Source of the DNA: Cordia subcordata
Taxonomy: Eukaryota; Streptophyta; Magnoliopsida; Boraginales; Cordiaceae
Reading direction: 5' to 3'
NCBI GenBank assembly: GCA_028554755.1
Contig: JAPTOF010000006.1
Span: 5,264,501-5,328,500 of the forward strand
Length of the DNA stretch: 64,000 bases
Shown here: positions 36,421 through 47,921 of the stretch, in pieces
Numbering within the stretch: the stretch's first letter is position 1
Layout: each line of letters begins with the position of its first letter
The notes under the pieces: generated by a model
What the model was told of the DNA's origin: nothing
What the model saw: the letters and a program-made list of their open reading frames with translations, nothing else
The model's database searches: none
Program-made: the position numbers and the translations under genes

Positions 36421-38005
36421 ATAAGCTATCTTGTTCTACAAATTTATTTAAATTAGTTTCATTATTTTATTATTTTTTATATGAAATCGAAGATCAACTT
36501 GAGACAAAATTGTGAAATTTTAATAATTAAATATGAATACTAATTCAATTACTCAAAAAAGAAAATGTAAGCAACGTATTTGATTAGAAATTCTATATAA
36601 CTATAAAGTTTTCTGTTGAATGTTAGAACACTTTTAACTAACAAATTAATAAGTATTGCAAATGTGAAGTTCCAATCTTCTTTTCCTAATCTTGTGGGAT
36701 AAGAATTGAGAAAAAAAAAAAGAAAAGAAAAAGTGGAACATAATGTTTTGCCATGCGTGTATAAATGCGAGTAAAGGCTCATTTCATACGCCGATGTTGA
36801 GCTTGCATATTACTATAACGTTACCTCAAAACATTTTCGCATGAAGTCTAAATAAATTCGAGAATTCTCTATTCTCAAACTAAAAATAAATAAACGAAGT
36901 AGCTACAATTCCTCATTATATTCAGCTTTGTGTGAATTTTTTTGATCGACTTATCAATAAAAAGTATAGGTACTCCAATTATAACTATAAAACATAGTTG
37001 GCTTGTAAATTCTAACATACAACTGCATTAGAAATTAGAATGAAGTTGTATTGTAATATTTTCTCATTGAATTAAGGGGAAAAATTGATAAATTGCTTGC
37101 TGAAATTAAAAAAAAGTAGTAACCATTATTAATGTCATTAACCATTGACTATCTAAACGTGAGATAAAGATTATACCTGATGTATTATACAAATACTAAA
37201 CAAAGCCTCTTAAATTTTCTAGACGATTTAGATAAAATTATAAAATCTCCTACTCAAGAAAAGAAATAGCATTTTTATTTCCTCATAAACAGCATTTACT
37301 ACAAAATTTCGTGTTGACGTTATGGATTTAAGAAAATTACGAGGTTGTCAAATCACAAATTTCTTATTTCCATGGTCCCATTGTGAGAATTGAGAACGCA
37401 TGCTTTGCTTAATACAAAAGAAACACGTACAACATCCCCCTCAAGGCCTCAATGGCAAAATATACTTGAATGAAGGGGTAGATAAGTCATTCCAATAGAG
37501 TTGATTGGCAGAAGCCAAGTTAGGAGTGCTCGTATCACTTAATAAGCATTAATATATCCATAAATAAAAAATGCCGGTCTAAAAAGTAACACGCTCGTTT
37601 TTTAATGTCCTCGCACTGATACCACTGGGTTTTATGAAATAGATGACATAATAAAAATAGCCATGCATCTTTACTAAATTGAATGCGATTTAAAACGCTT
37701 TGACAGAAAACAAAAAAAAAGAAAAGAAAAGAGATTTTAAGTAATTATCTTAATTTACCCTATTCACCGTGCTGTAACAAAATTTTTTTGGGGAAAAGAT
37801 TCTTATATAATATTATAATGTTATAATCTTAATTCAACAGTTGTTAAATAAATAAATATTTATTTATTTATCATAAATATGTTAATAATTTATAACTATT
37901 AAATTTTGATATTAATATTATAATACTGTAACGTTATTTTTTTTTTTTTTTTATGTTTTAGCTGAGCTTGGAAAATGTTTGGTAGAATCAACAAGACAGG
38001 TGAGT

Positions 38006-38175
38006 ACTCCGCTGAAATATTGCGGGGGCTGTTGCTGGATTTCCACGCCCGTTGGTCCTCTCCCTGGTTGGGCTGCCACTCACGCACATCCCTCGATTTA
38101 CCTCCTGCCTGGTTAAGGGGTCTCTGGCCAGGTGGGAAAGGGGTTCTCCTTTGGTTAACCCTTTTAAAAAAAAAA
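38006..38175 (+). mobile_element. 5'-truncated SINE with perfect 15-bp target-site duplication
   Basis: The body starts ACTCCGCTGAAATATTGCGG, equivalent to the inner part of the 15.5-kb SINE, and lacks the A/B-box head. It ends GGTTAACCCTTTTAAAA plus poly-A. ACAAGACAGGTGAGT flanks it identically on both sides (37991-38005 and 38176-38190). Truncation at the 5' end with a long duplication is the signature of LINE-type target-primed reverse transcription. Confidence 0.92.
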
Positions 38176-38190
38176 ACAAGACAGGTGAGT

Positions 38191-41100
38191 CATAAGTTCT
38201 CAATTTTTCAAGCTGGTGGCGCTGAAACACATGCTTTGTTCTCGTATAATGTGACACCTCTCACGTCAAAATTAAGTTAATCTCGTAATTGGATACGTCT
38301 TGTTGTCTCGTTTACAAGTGATATTTTTGACAAATGACGAGATCACTAAATGCGATATAAGGTTTAATTTTAAAGGGTCTACGAATACTAAAATTACTTT
38401 TAAATAAAAATAAAATTAACAATGTACTATTCTTTTTTTTAACCTAGGAGTGAACAAGTGGTGCCGTCTCACTGAATCATGTGGACCAATGCTTTAAATG
38501 AACTTAGTACATAGGATGGACCATTCGTGACCCGAAGACAATTTCTACGAATAGGTTCGAGCCACTAAAATAATAGGGCAAAAATGCAAACATTAAATTG
38601 TGTGTGCGCTGCATTAATTGTCATTTTTTTTTAATGTGAATATATTCTCGTACCTTTATCATTATGGAGATAAAAAGATGACTATAGAATTTGAACAAAA
38701 ATACTCACACCTTGTTGGTAGTTATATATTTGAAATGTGAACAATTTTTAAAATTTTTTTTATTGAAAATTAAAAAAACTAGTGCTTTTCTTTTTCTTCT
38801 TATTTTACATTAAAAGATACCGGTGGATTTCACTCACAAATCAATGTACGAGATTTTGGATATTAGACACTATCATTCCATTTTGCTCCCAGTCTTATTA
38901 TCAATTTTCATGCTCAAGAGCAAATTAGTTTAATAAAGTGAAATATATTTTCAGCTAAACGGAAAAATATAAGATATTAAATCTATTAAAGTACCTAGAA
39001 TTTGCTGCAATTTTTTTTTTTTTTAATCTCATACAACAAAAAGGAGTCTTTCACGATTTTAGCGGGGAAAAGAGATACATATTCTGTGAAGATAAGATAA
39101 TACATTACATAGAAAAGCATTATGCACAATTGCATATATTCTCCATAAAGAGCCCATGAAAGACATTCTCTTTTTTCTTTTCCTTTTTTTCGAATTTTTT
39201 CAGCAGGTTAAACTGGCTTATTAAAATGCTATAAGCACTAAATTAAAACAGGTCACAAGTTTCTTTGCATAAGCAGAGCAAAAATCTTCTTTGCTTCACC
39301 AAAGCTATCAGCCGCTTAATACCCCCCTAGAGCCAGTTTTAGGGCAATAATTAATTTGCCAATCCAAATACACATTTACAATTAAAATGTACTTTTAAAA
39401 GAAATTTGACAACTCAAATTGTTTTGGCACTTGGTGCTCAAAGCACAATATTTTGGTAAAACCAGCAATCTTGTAAATTTTGTGAAGATACAAAATTTTA
39501 TTCTTTTGATTTCCTAAAGAAGCCATGTTATATTTCTTAAGACAAACTAAATAAATAAAAAATTTCAGAGGATCGAATTAATTCGGAATCTAATTCTTTT
39601 AACCTCCAAAATATTTCTGCAAATTGAGGCTCAATCTAATATTTTAATCTACATTAACCATGAGTTTAGCATCCTATCACAAATTAAATATCCTGCTCAA
39701 TGTTTAAGATTCAGCAATACAAAATGTCATTAACAAAAACCCGACTGCTAAAAGTTATTTATTTTCTAGAACTTTCGTGTAATTTGATAAATGAACCCAC
39801 TTATTATTTCCTTAGATGGATTTTTCTTGTACCAAGTTAAGCACCAATAGTAAATATTTTATTGACCAAAAAGAAGTGAGTTTCTGGCTTTTTTTTTTTT
39901 CTCAATCATTCTTCTTGGTGATTCGTACTTGGTAGAGAGACAAGTCAATGTTGAAGTGTTGGAATCAAATTTAAGTAATATATGAAGACACTAATATTTG
40001 ATAGGGAGACAAAAAAAATACCATTTGCACTTTTTCTTATCTCTTTTGAGTTAAATGGCTTCGTTTTCTTTCTTATGGTTTCGATATATTGCATAAATTT
40101 TCTTTATAAATTAGAAATACATATTAATTTTAACAATATTTTCTCTTGAATAAGAAGTGTATGAATCTTTATGGAATTGAATGACCTTAGTCTATTATCT
40201 AGGATCTATAGAGATAAGGCAACACCTTTGTCTGAATATCATTTACTATAAGAGTCTTTGTTTGGGCCATCATATTCCTTATTATTGGCTTTTTATTATT
40301 CACAAATTGATAGCATTCAATAATTAGTTTAAGTGAAAAAAAAAAGATATTCAATTTGGGATAGACGAAGTACGTAATAAAACATAAAATTAGATATCCA
40401 GATAGAGACTCGAGAACGTAAATAGTTGCTTCCTTGACATGATCGTTCCTTAAAAAGAAAGAATTCTTTTTAGTGGGTCATCAGTAGGTATTTTCTTATT
40501 TTAAGAATTGAACATGACATGTAATGGACGTGGTGAATTTGTAAGTACATGAAAAGACATGATCAAATAAAAAGGTTCCAAAATGGTGGGATGGTGAACG
40601 AAAAGGGGATACAATTTCTTTCTTTTTCCTGTGTGATTCGAAGAGAGGCTAGGCCGACAGTTTCTATGTCATGGTTTTCATAAAATGATATCCATTGATG
40701 GTTCAAATAATATTTTTAGTCGCCCTTATCAATGGACCGAATACAAAACTAGGCATAGATGTACTCATGGTACTATTTGCAAGAGCAATGGTTTAAATCT
40801 TATAATTCTTTGATGGACATATAATGTTTTGATCCTCCCATATAAGGTTATTGCTAGTAATTTCCATTATTAAAGGAAATTCATTTTTGTTATATTTTTA
40901 TCTTAGAAGACCACTTTTTCATTTTTTTTTAACAAATATCCTCAAAAGTTTACCTCTAACATTTAGATTTTCAATCTTCACAAGAACTAGTTATAATCTT
41001 AACCAACTTCAAGACATCAAAATTAGTCCCGTTTATTGAGCTTTCTTTTTCTTTTCTTTTTTTTTTTTTTTAATTTAACAGATCCCTCACCCCCAACTCA

Positions 41101-42716
41101 ATCCTTGTCCCTCATGAAATTTGAACTCAAGTCAACACATTTCGAGGAGGTAGTCCTAGCTATTTAGATACTCCTAATCCCAATTCATTGAGCTTTCATT
41201 ATCAATTGCTTGAAATTAATTAGTGTGTAGTTACTATGACCAATTCTAGCTTTGCCCATCGTTTTCCTCTCACCTAGGGCCACAACTCTAAGGCTTCAAA
41301 CTACCACGCCATCTTTTTCACAAAATTATGTTCTAGAAGAAAGTTTTGGTGCCACGAGAGGGCAGAGATGGAATTATAAGTAATTCACAACACATGCAAA
41401 ATGATCAAGATCTATAATATACATACATATATATATATATATCTTGTGTGTAAATAATATGATAATTATGAATAAACAAAAATTAAAAAATAATCCAAAA
41501 AGCTTATACGTGCAGGCTTGTGTGCGAAACATAACATGTAGTAATATTAAGGAATTAAACTAAAATTAAAATAACCAAATTGAATGCATGAGTAATGTAG
41601 AATACTTAAACAAAATAAAATGAATTACAAAAAATTAAAGAAAATATTTTTAGGAAAGAAAGTGAGAAAGCTTGAGTTGGATTTAGTCTCCTCAAAACTT
41701 TAACACACTAATAAGGTGTTGAAAACTTCTCACACAAATCTCATAGGATACAATGATTTACCTTATGTGAATCTATCACTCAAATCATAAAAGCGAATCA
41801 TAAGAATAGTTTTAAAGCTCTCTCAATTATGCAAGCTTATAGACTATGAGAAGTACTATATGAAAAAAAAAAGAACTATTTTTTTTGTATGTCTTAAAGT
41901 TTTCATAAAGCAACTATTTATAGATAGAAGAATTGTCATGACATAAGGTTTATCATAAATAAAGCATTCCAAGGATCTCAAAACTTCTTTACATTAATCT
42001 TATGACTTATAAGTCATCTTAAAAATGACACTCCAAAAGTTTTAAAACTCATATGCATTAACCTCCACAAATCAACATAGTGGAGAGATGAAAGGTTTTC
42101 TAAATGATAGATTTATAATAATGTAATAATATTATATAGACAATCTATGCTCACTTAGCAAATAAATGGGTGCTGATATGACACATTTCTTCGAGCTCCT
42201 TCGAGTTTAATTTATATATATATATTAAATATAATATGCTTATTCTTAGGTTTTCTTTTGTTTTCCATCATTTATTCAATTCCATTCCTATATTGAACAT
42301 TTTAATTTAATTAATATTATTCTTTTTTTATATGTTATAATTGTTTTATTAATTCTATAATATATAATTATTTCAATAATTATTTAGTAAGATGTAAAAA
42401 CTCTATAGTTTTAATATATCTAATCGTATATGTCGCTTCCCGTGTATTGCACGGGTATCACATTAGTATATGTGTGTGTGTCTATATATATATATATAAT
42501 TTGTAATTATGCTTAAAATTCTTGTCTTATCATTTTTATAAAGTTTTTGAAAAAAATGTGAAAAAGGTATAAATTTTTATGTAGTAAAATTTTAAGTGTG
42601 ACATCATCCATTCTTTTGATAACTTTTGTAAATTTTGATGTCTCAAACAATAGGATAAAGTTAGCAAAGGGAGTCAGTGCCAAATATTTAATTCTTTCAC
42701 TTATCAATTTTCACAA
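38191..42716. other. Intergenic, no gene seen
   Basis: Very AT-rich sequence with short random frames only. A tRNA-like SINE head is near 41070-41190 on the minus strand, and short AT microsatellites occur around 41425 and 42220. Confidence 0.5.
41070..41190 (-). mobile_element. Possible SINE head fragment
   Basis: The minus strand has an A-box-like TAAATAGCTAGGACTACC and a B-box-like GAGTTCAAAT (41119-41128) with spacing like the 13.1-kb SINE. Flanks are not resolved. Confidence 0.45.
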
Positions 42717-42937
42717 TGAGAGAAAGCTTTGGAGAGTGAAATGATCATTGTATTATTATTTCTTAATGATGAAATTTATGGAGAATATATATATATATAT
42801 ATATATGTGCGCGCGCACGCGCGTGTGCAAGAGAATTCTTCTAGAACCTCTCAATAACTGCTAACTAACAGCTATCCTATTGTTAGTTAGTGTTGACATG
42901 ACTTGACAAACTACTAACTAACTCCTCTATCCTATCA
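42717..42937 (-). repeat. Copia 3' LTR
   Basis: About 221 bp, bounded by TG...CA on the element strand. It contains an (AT)n-(GC)n alternating tract near 42788-42823. It is similar to the 5' LTR but has indels, so the insertion is not recent. Confidence 0.85.
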
Positions 42938-43020
42938 TCCCCTCGCAAGCTGAGCCTGGAGAGAAGTTAGGGGAAGCTTGGTTTTGAGCAACTGGACTGT
43001 AGAGATAAGGAGAGGCTTAA

Positions 43021-43259
43021 CACTTGTTTGGATTGGTTTTTTTTTTTTTTCTTTTAAGGAAAAAATATTTTTTTCTCTCAAAAAGTTACATTAAATTTGC
43101 AATAACTATTTGATTTGGTTTCTAAAAAAGTTCAAACTCTGAAAAAAGTTCAAATACAGTTTTTTTTAGAAGTCAGAATTTTTAGTTTTAAAAAAAAAAA
43201 TCTGTTTTTTAAAATTTATTAAAAAAAGTGCTTTTAAAAAAATCAATCCAAACGGGCCC
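43021..43259. mobile_element. MITE nested inside the Copia element
   Basis: About 239 bp with inverted ends: left CACTTGTTTGGATTGG, right end reverse-complementing to GGGCCCGTTTGGATTG. Flanks are TAA and TTA. It is the same family as the copies at 3.7 and 56.3 kb and was inserted after the Copia element. Confidence 0.72.
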
Positions 43260-43449
43260 TTAGTAAACAAGTAAGCAAGTTGTTGTACAGTAGGAACATA
43301 GGAAATTATCATCTGATGTGTCTGAAGTTACAAAATAATAGTCCAAATCTATATGCTTAGTCCTTTGATGATGTATTAGTTTAGCTGCTAAAGCAATGGT
43401 CGACTAATTAGCACACTAAATACGAGGACAATTTGCAGCAACATACAAG

Positions 43450-44267
43450 TCTTTTAAAAGAAAAGTGAGCCATTTAAGCTTATCTGCGGTAAAGGCAAGG
43501 CTCCTATATTTTGCTTCTATTGAACTTCTAGAAACTGTGTTTTGTGTCTTGGAACACCACGAAACCAAATTATTCCCAAGGAAAACGACAAAACCAATAA
43601 TTGATCTCCCAGTTGCAAGATCTGTTCCCCAATCTGAATCTGAAGAAGCTCTAAGATTAAGAGTTGCAGGTGTAAACTACAAGCCAGTAGCCAAAGTTCT
43701 TTGTATATATCTGATAAGCCTTTTTAAATCAGCAAAGTTCTTTTGTGTAGAATTGTGTGTAGCTTGACAGACTGCATTAACAGAGAACTAAATATCAGGT
43801 CTAGTCAATGTCAAATATTGTAAAGCTCTAACAAGAAACACAGAGTATTTTCACTTTTAGCTTTAATCGGATAGAGCTAAGAGAATCTAGAATAATCATC
43901 TACAAAGAGCACATAGTATTTATATTGCTAAGAAGAAAGAACTTGAGTTGGTCCCCATATATCAGATTGTATTACATAAAAGAGACTACTTGTCAAAATG
44001 AGAAAAGGAGTTTGTGTATTTTGGCAATAGTACAAGATTCACACACACAACTTTATTATATGAAGCAACCGATAAATTGGAAGCTAAAGAAACAAAAGTA
44101 TGGGCAGTGGAAAGAGTAGAGCGATTTATAATGGAGACAGTATCATTTCCTTCATAAGAAACAAAAGTAGTGAGATTAGAAAGATTATTTGTAGCATGAT
44201 TGGTATCACCTGAATCAAAAACCCAAGATGGGCTCATGGAGGCAGTATTGTTAGATTGAGTTGTCAA
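43450..44267 (-). pseudogene. Copia pol remnant: protease, partial integrase, RT end, RNase H
   Basis: Going down the minus strand: protease signature WVFDSGDTNHATN near 44240; the GAG-pre-integrase end SCTIAKIHKLLFSF near 44030; integrase core pieces IWGPTQV and YKYYVLFVDDYSRF near 43965-43880. These then join to RT/RNase H pieces RALQYLTLTRPDI, KRLIRYIQRTLATGL, GRSIIGFVVFLGNNLVSW and KTQNTVSRSSIEAKYRSLA. There are stops and frame changes. Most of integrase and RT is absent. Confidence 0.85.
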
Positions 44268-44269
44268 TG

Positions 44270-45299
44270 CCTACTTGGATTGCATAGGAGCAGTACAGTT
44301 TACAATATCCAAGTGATGCCAGCATTCTAAGGCCGTGTGATTTCTCTTACCATAAATTTGACATATGAGAATGTTGCTAGAATGAGCAGTTTTAGATAAA
44401 CCAGATGCTTCAGCAGAGTCAGAAGGGGAAGAACCTCTAAAAGCCACATTTCCTACGGCCTTCATTTCTGTCTCATCCATCATTATTAGAATAACCTCTG
44501 CCTCTACCTTGTGCATTTTGAGAGGATTGAATGTAAAGCATTTGATGCACAGCTTGTGGAACAGAGGCAGACTCAGTAATGGTAAGAGAATTTATTCATC
44601 TTCAGACCAAGTTCCTTAGCCAAAAGCATATTAGATAACTTAGTAAGAGAAATATGACTAGGATTTAACTCTCAAGAAAGCCATGAAAACTTTATATGTT
44701 GATGGCAATCCTCAAAGCAAATAGAGTTGCAGATCGTCATCACTTATCGCCTCATTTGCAGCAGTCAAACTATTAGCAATGTTTCTGACCTCATCGAGGT
44801 ATTGTTGCATTCGTAAGTGATACTTTGTTTCGATTGAGCAATTTGTTCTTCAATTGATGAACATGTTGCTTGGACACAGTATTGAACCTTTTATCAAGAA
44901 CCTCCCACATCTTAGGAGCTGAGGTAAGATTTCTAATGATAGGCCTGACAGGTTCTAAAATGGAGAATAGAAGAGCATTGCAAAGATGACAATGCCTGAC
45001 AGGTTCTGAAATGGAGAAGAGAAGAACATTGCGAAGATGACGATCATTAATCGTCCGAGCTACGAAGTCGAAGTCAGGATCCACTACGGAGTTGCCATTG
45101 TCAGCTCGAAGCAGCTGAATTGGACATGGGAGTCGTCCAGTAACATGATCTAGGAGATCAAAAGCAAGAAATTGTTCTTCCATCTGTGTACACCAATCGG
45201 AGTAATCTGTGTTATCGAGCATGACAAGAAGAAAATCACCTAATTCTTAAGCATAAGCTTCAAATTCTCTGACATTTCTGGCTTTGTTATGGTCGCCAT
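44270..45299 (-). pseudogene. Copia gag remnant with internal duplication
   Basis: The gag start MATITKPEMSENLKLMLKN at 45299 runs into a stop, then continues in another frame as MLDNTDYSDWCTQMEEQFLA (UBN2-type gag), down to the zinc knuckle CQIYGKRNHTALEC. The second Cys of that CCHC motif is Tyr. A 51-bp tandem duplication (about 44943-45044) repeats the RNVLLFSISEPVR segment. Non-functional. Confidence 0.85.
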
Positions 45300-45496
45300 A
45301 GCTGAAAAGCTCGAGTGCGAAGAGACTTAAAACCCTAGAAAAGTAATCGGTGAGAAATCGATGAAAAAAGAAGAATAAATTTGATCCTCAAAGCTTCCCA
45401 GCTCATATCTACTTGATTTCTACCATGAGCATGGAGCTATAAAGAGTATTAATGGTGGATCAAAGGTTCGAAGACATTTTTCGGCTCTGAATATCA

Positions 45497-45692
45497 TGAG
45501 AGAAAATGATCATTATTATTTCTTAATGATGAAATTTCTCAATGATGATATATGTATATATATATATATATGTGCGCGCGCGCGCGCGTACAACAAAATT
45601 CTTCTAGAACCTCCTAATAATTGCTAACTGACATCCTATTGTTAGTTAGTGTTGACTTGGCATGACTAGCTACTAACTCCTCTATCCTATCA
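45497..45692 (-). repeat. Copia 5' LTR
   Basis: About 196 bp, same TG...CA ends as the other LTR. It also carries the (AT)n-(GC)n alternating tract near 45550-45588. The decayed primer-binding site lies directly inside it. Confidence 0.85.
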
Positions 45693-46402
45693 TACAATAT
45701 TGTATGAGATTATTTTCAAATGAAGCTGGTTGGTGGACTTGTCAAAAAGGCTTCTGGGCTGATCCTATAAGTAGGTTTGGGCTGACCTTGTATAAATATT
45801 ATATCTTCAGGCCCAAACTCGAGTTATGTTCTCTTTGTCCTTTTTCTTCTTCTGTGGAAAAATTTACTTGTGGGTTTGAGTTTTCAAAAGATCCAGTGGG
45901 TTAATTATGTCATAAATCTTCAATGTTATTAGTTTTCATCAATTTTGAAGAAAGAAAAATAGCTTTTGAAGATTTCAAACTATATTAAAATGGCATAATT
46001 GGCATTTCTTTGAAGATCTTAAGTGGTAGAGATTTACATTCTCTCTCGTATTATAGACTTTATTCTACTGTTGCTGGGGACAGATTGCTCAATGGTGCAA
46101 AGAGCTGTGGCACAGAAAATTAAGCGGGGTTGGTGTTAATTTTTCTACAACAATAAAAGAGTGCCTTATTTAAACCTTAAGATTAATTAGAAAGAAATTA
46201 TCATAATAAACTGAACATCAATACAAAGTAATTCTTCAGCTGCTCATGAACAATATCCCCCCCCAAAAAAAAAAAGATATTACAAGTATCACCTTTGATT
46301 GTGAGAAAAGGACAATAATTTATACAACCCAATAAGAAAGAATAACATAATGATAAGTCTTGAGATTAGTAATCCAAGAAAAATCCGCCCTGGAAAAACT
46401 TA
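45693..46402. other. Intergenic, 3' flank of CSLA9-like gene
   Basis: About 700 bp between the Copia element and the CSLA stop codon; presumably includes the CSLA 3' UTR. No other feature seen. Confidence 0.5.
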
Positions 46403-47867
46403 CTAAGAATTTGGGACAAATATGCCAACGTAGCCAAATCCTGCAATGAAGAATGCGATAGACTGGAGGAAGAGGTACATGCAGAACCGGTTCTTTCCAA
46501 ACATAAGATCGTACCACCCGCAGAATAGAAGGTAGAAACCAACAATGATCTCCAGAAAATGCAGTCTGCAATATTTAAAATGATCTTAGCATGCATGTTA
46601 TTTAATTATTACGACGATACTGCATGTATAATGTGTAATGCCGATAAAATATAATTCTTTTTTCAATTTTCATCCACTACCCGAATATGAGATGTAACGA
46701 TGTTGGACTATACTTTTAAGCACTAGGTATAGTCATTGGGCTTGTAGTGGACGAGCCTATGACAAATATAAATTATGTGATTGGTTTCTTCTCCCATCTT
46801 TGAAAGAGCAAACTTTTCCCCTTTTGTTTATAAAAGAAGAGAACCCCTTCCTCTCCATCTGACAAATTTAGAGATTAAGGGAGAGGGAGAGGAATAGCAA
46901 TCATATACCTTTCTCCAATTCTGGAACGAGGTCTCCTGGAAGCTTTGGAGCCCGGCTTTGTTTTCAGAACATCTCCAAGTTTCTCTGTCACAACCCATTC
47001 GTTTACTCTGCCTGCCTCAAGCAGGCCTATGAATGTCGCCTTGGTGCGATGAAGTGACATGACATTCTCAAAAAGGATCCAAAAAGCAAGTAGGTGGAGT
47101 GATCTGTGAGATGGAAAGTTATTGTTGGATCTATTAGTTACCACTTTGTCTAAAATATTGGTATATCTATTTTAGTGTATTAAAATGTTGTCTAACGTGC
47201 ATGCAAGTTTGTTTTTAAATCTCATACGTGGACAATTTGGGTTTTTAAACGGGTGATTGTGAATTTTAAACCTAAGACCTTTCAGTGTTTAGAATCAAAT
47301 ATTATGAAAATGTTTGAGTAAAAATATGGAAGAATTTAGAAGGATTATCACCTTGGTGTCCCAACAGCATTAAGAAGAGTGATTGTTGTGGGAATATAAA
47401 CAGCGCCCCATTTTGGAACATGCACTTCAGGCATCAAAACAGTTGCGGGCAACACAAGGCAGTAGAAGATGAATGTGACGAGATGTGCAACAATCTTCCG
47501 GACGAAGAAGAAGCTGTAGATAACATAAAACTTCTTCCAGAAAGATACTTTCTGCATCCATAGATAGATGATAGATATATATATTAAGAGAAGAATTTTT
47601 AAGATATGTTTATAAGTATGTATAGTTTCTTGAAAGGCTCGAGTAGATGTGCATGTCTTCATTACTTTATTTGTAGCGATCTCCATTGCCATTTTCTTGA
47701 AGAGATTAGCGGGTCCGCACGACCATCTGTGTTGCTGATAGCGGTATGCTCTGAAAGTACTTGGTAGTTCATTTTTAACCTGATTGGCAAATTTACAAGC
47801 ATTAATAGATTGTTGACCTTCGGGTTCAAATCTCGTTAAGGGCGAAAAATTAAATTAGGTGTACAAG

Positions 47868-47921
<54 letters not shown>

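Larger units (their letters stand above)
34791..37990. other. Intergenic, AT-rich, with local tandem repeats
   Basis: No gene is seen. The region upstream of the leader exon should hold the promoter of the DEMETER-like gene. It contains a C homopolymer near 35229-35242, a repeat block at 35376-35760 and a tRNA-like SINE head near 36345-36420 on the minus strand. Confidence 0.5.
42717..45692 (-). mobile_element. Internally deleted Ty1/Copia LTR retrotransposon
   Basis: Minus-strand element of about 2.98 kb with two LTRs (42717-42937 and 45497-45692) that begin TGATAGGATAGAGGAG and end CTCTCA on the coding strand. Next to the 5' LTR is a decayed initiator-Met primer site, TGATATTCAGAGCC. The 3' LTR is preceded by a purine tract GCGAGGGGA. 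Flanking CACAA and TACAA fit a 5-bp target duplication with one change. The interior keeps decayed gag, protease, the start of integrase, then the end of reverse transcriptase and RNase H. Most of integrase and RT is missing, with the junction near 43850. It carries a nested MITE. It cannot be autonomous. Confidence 0.9.
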
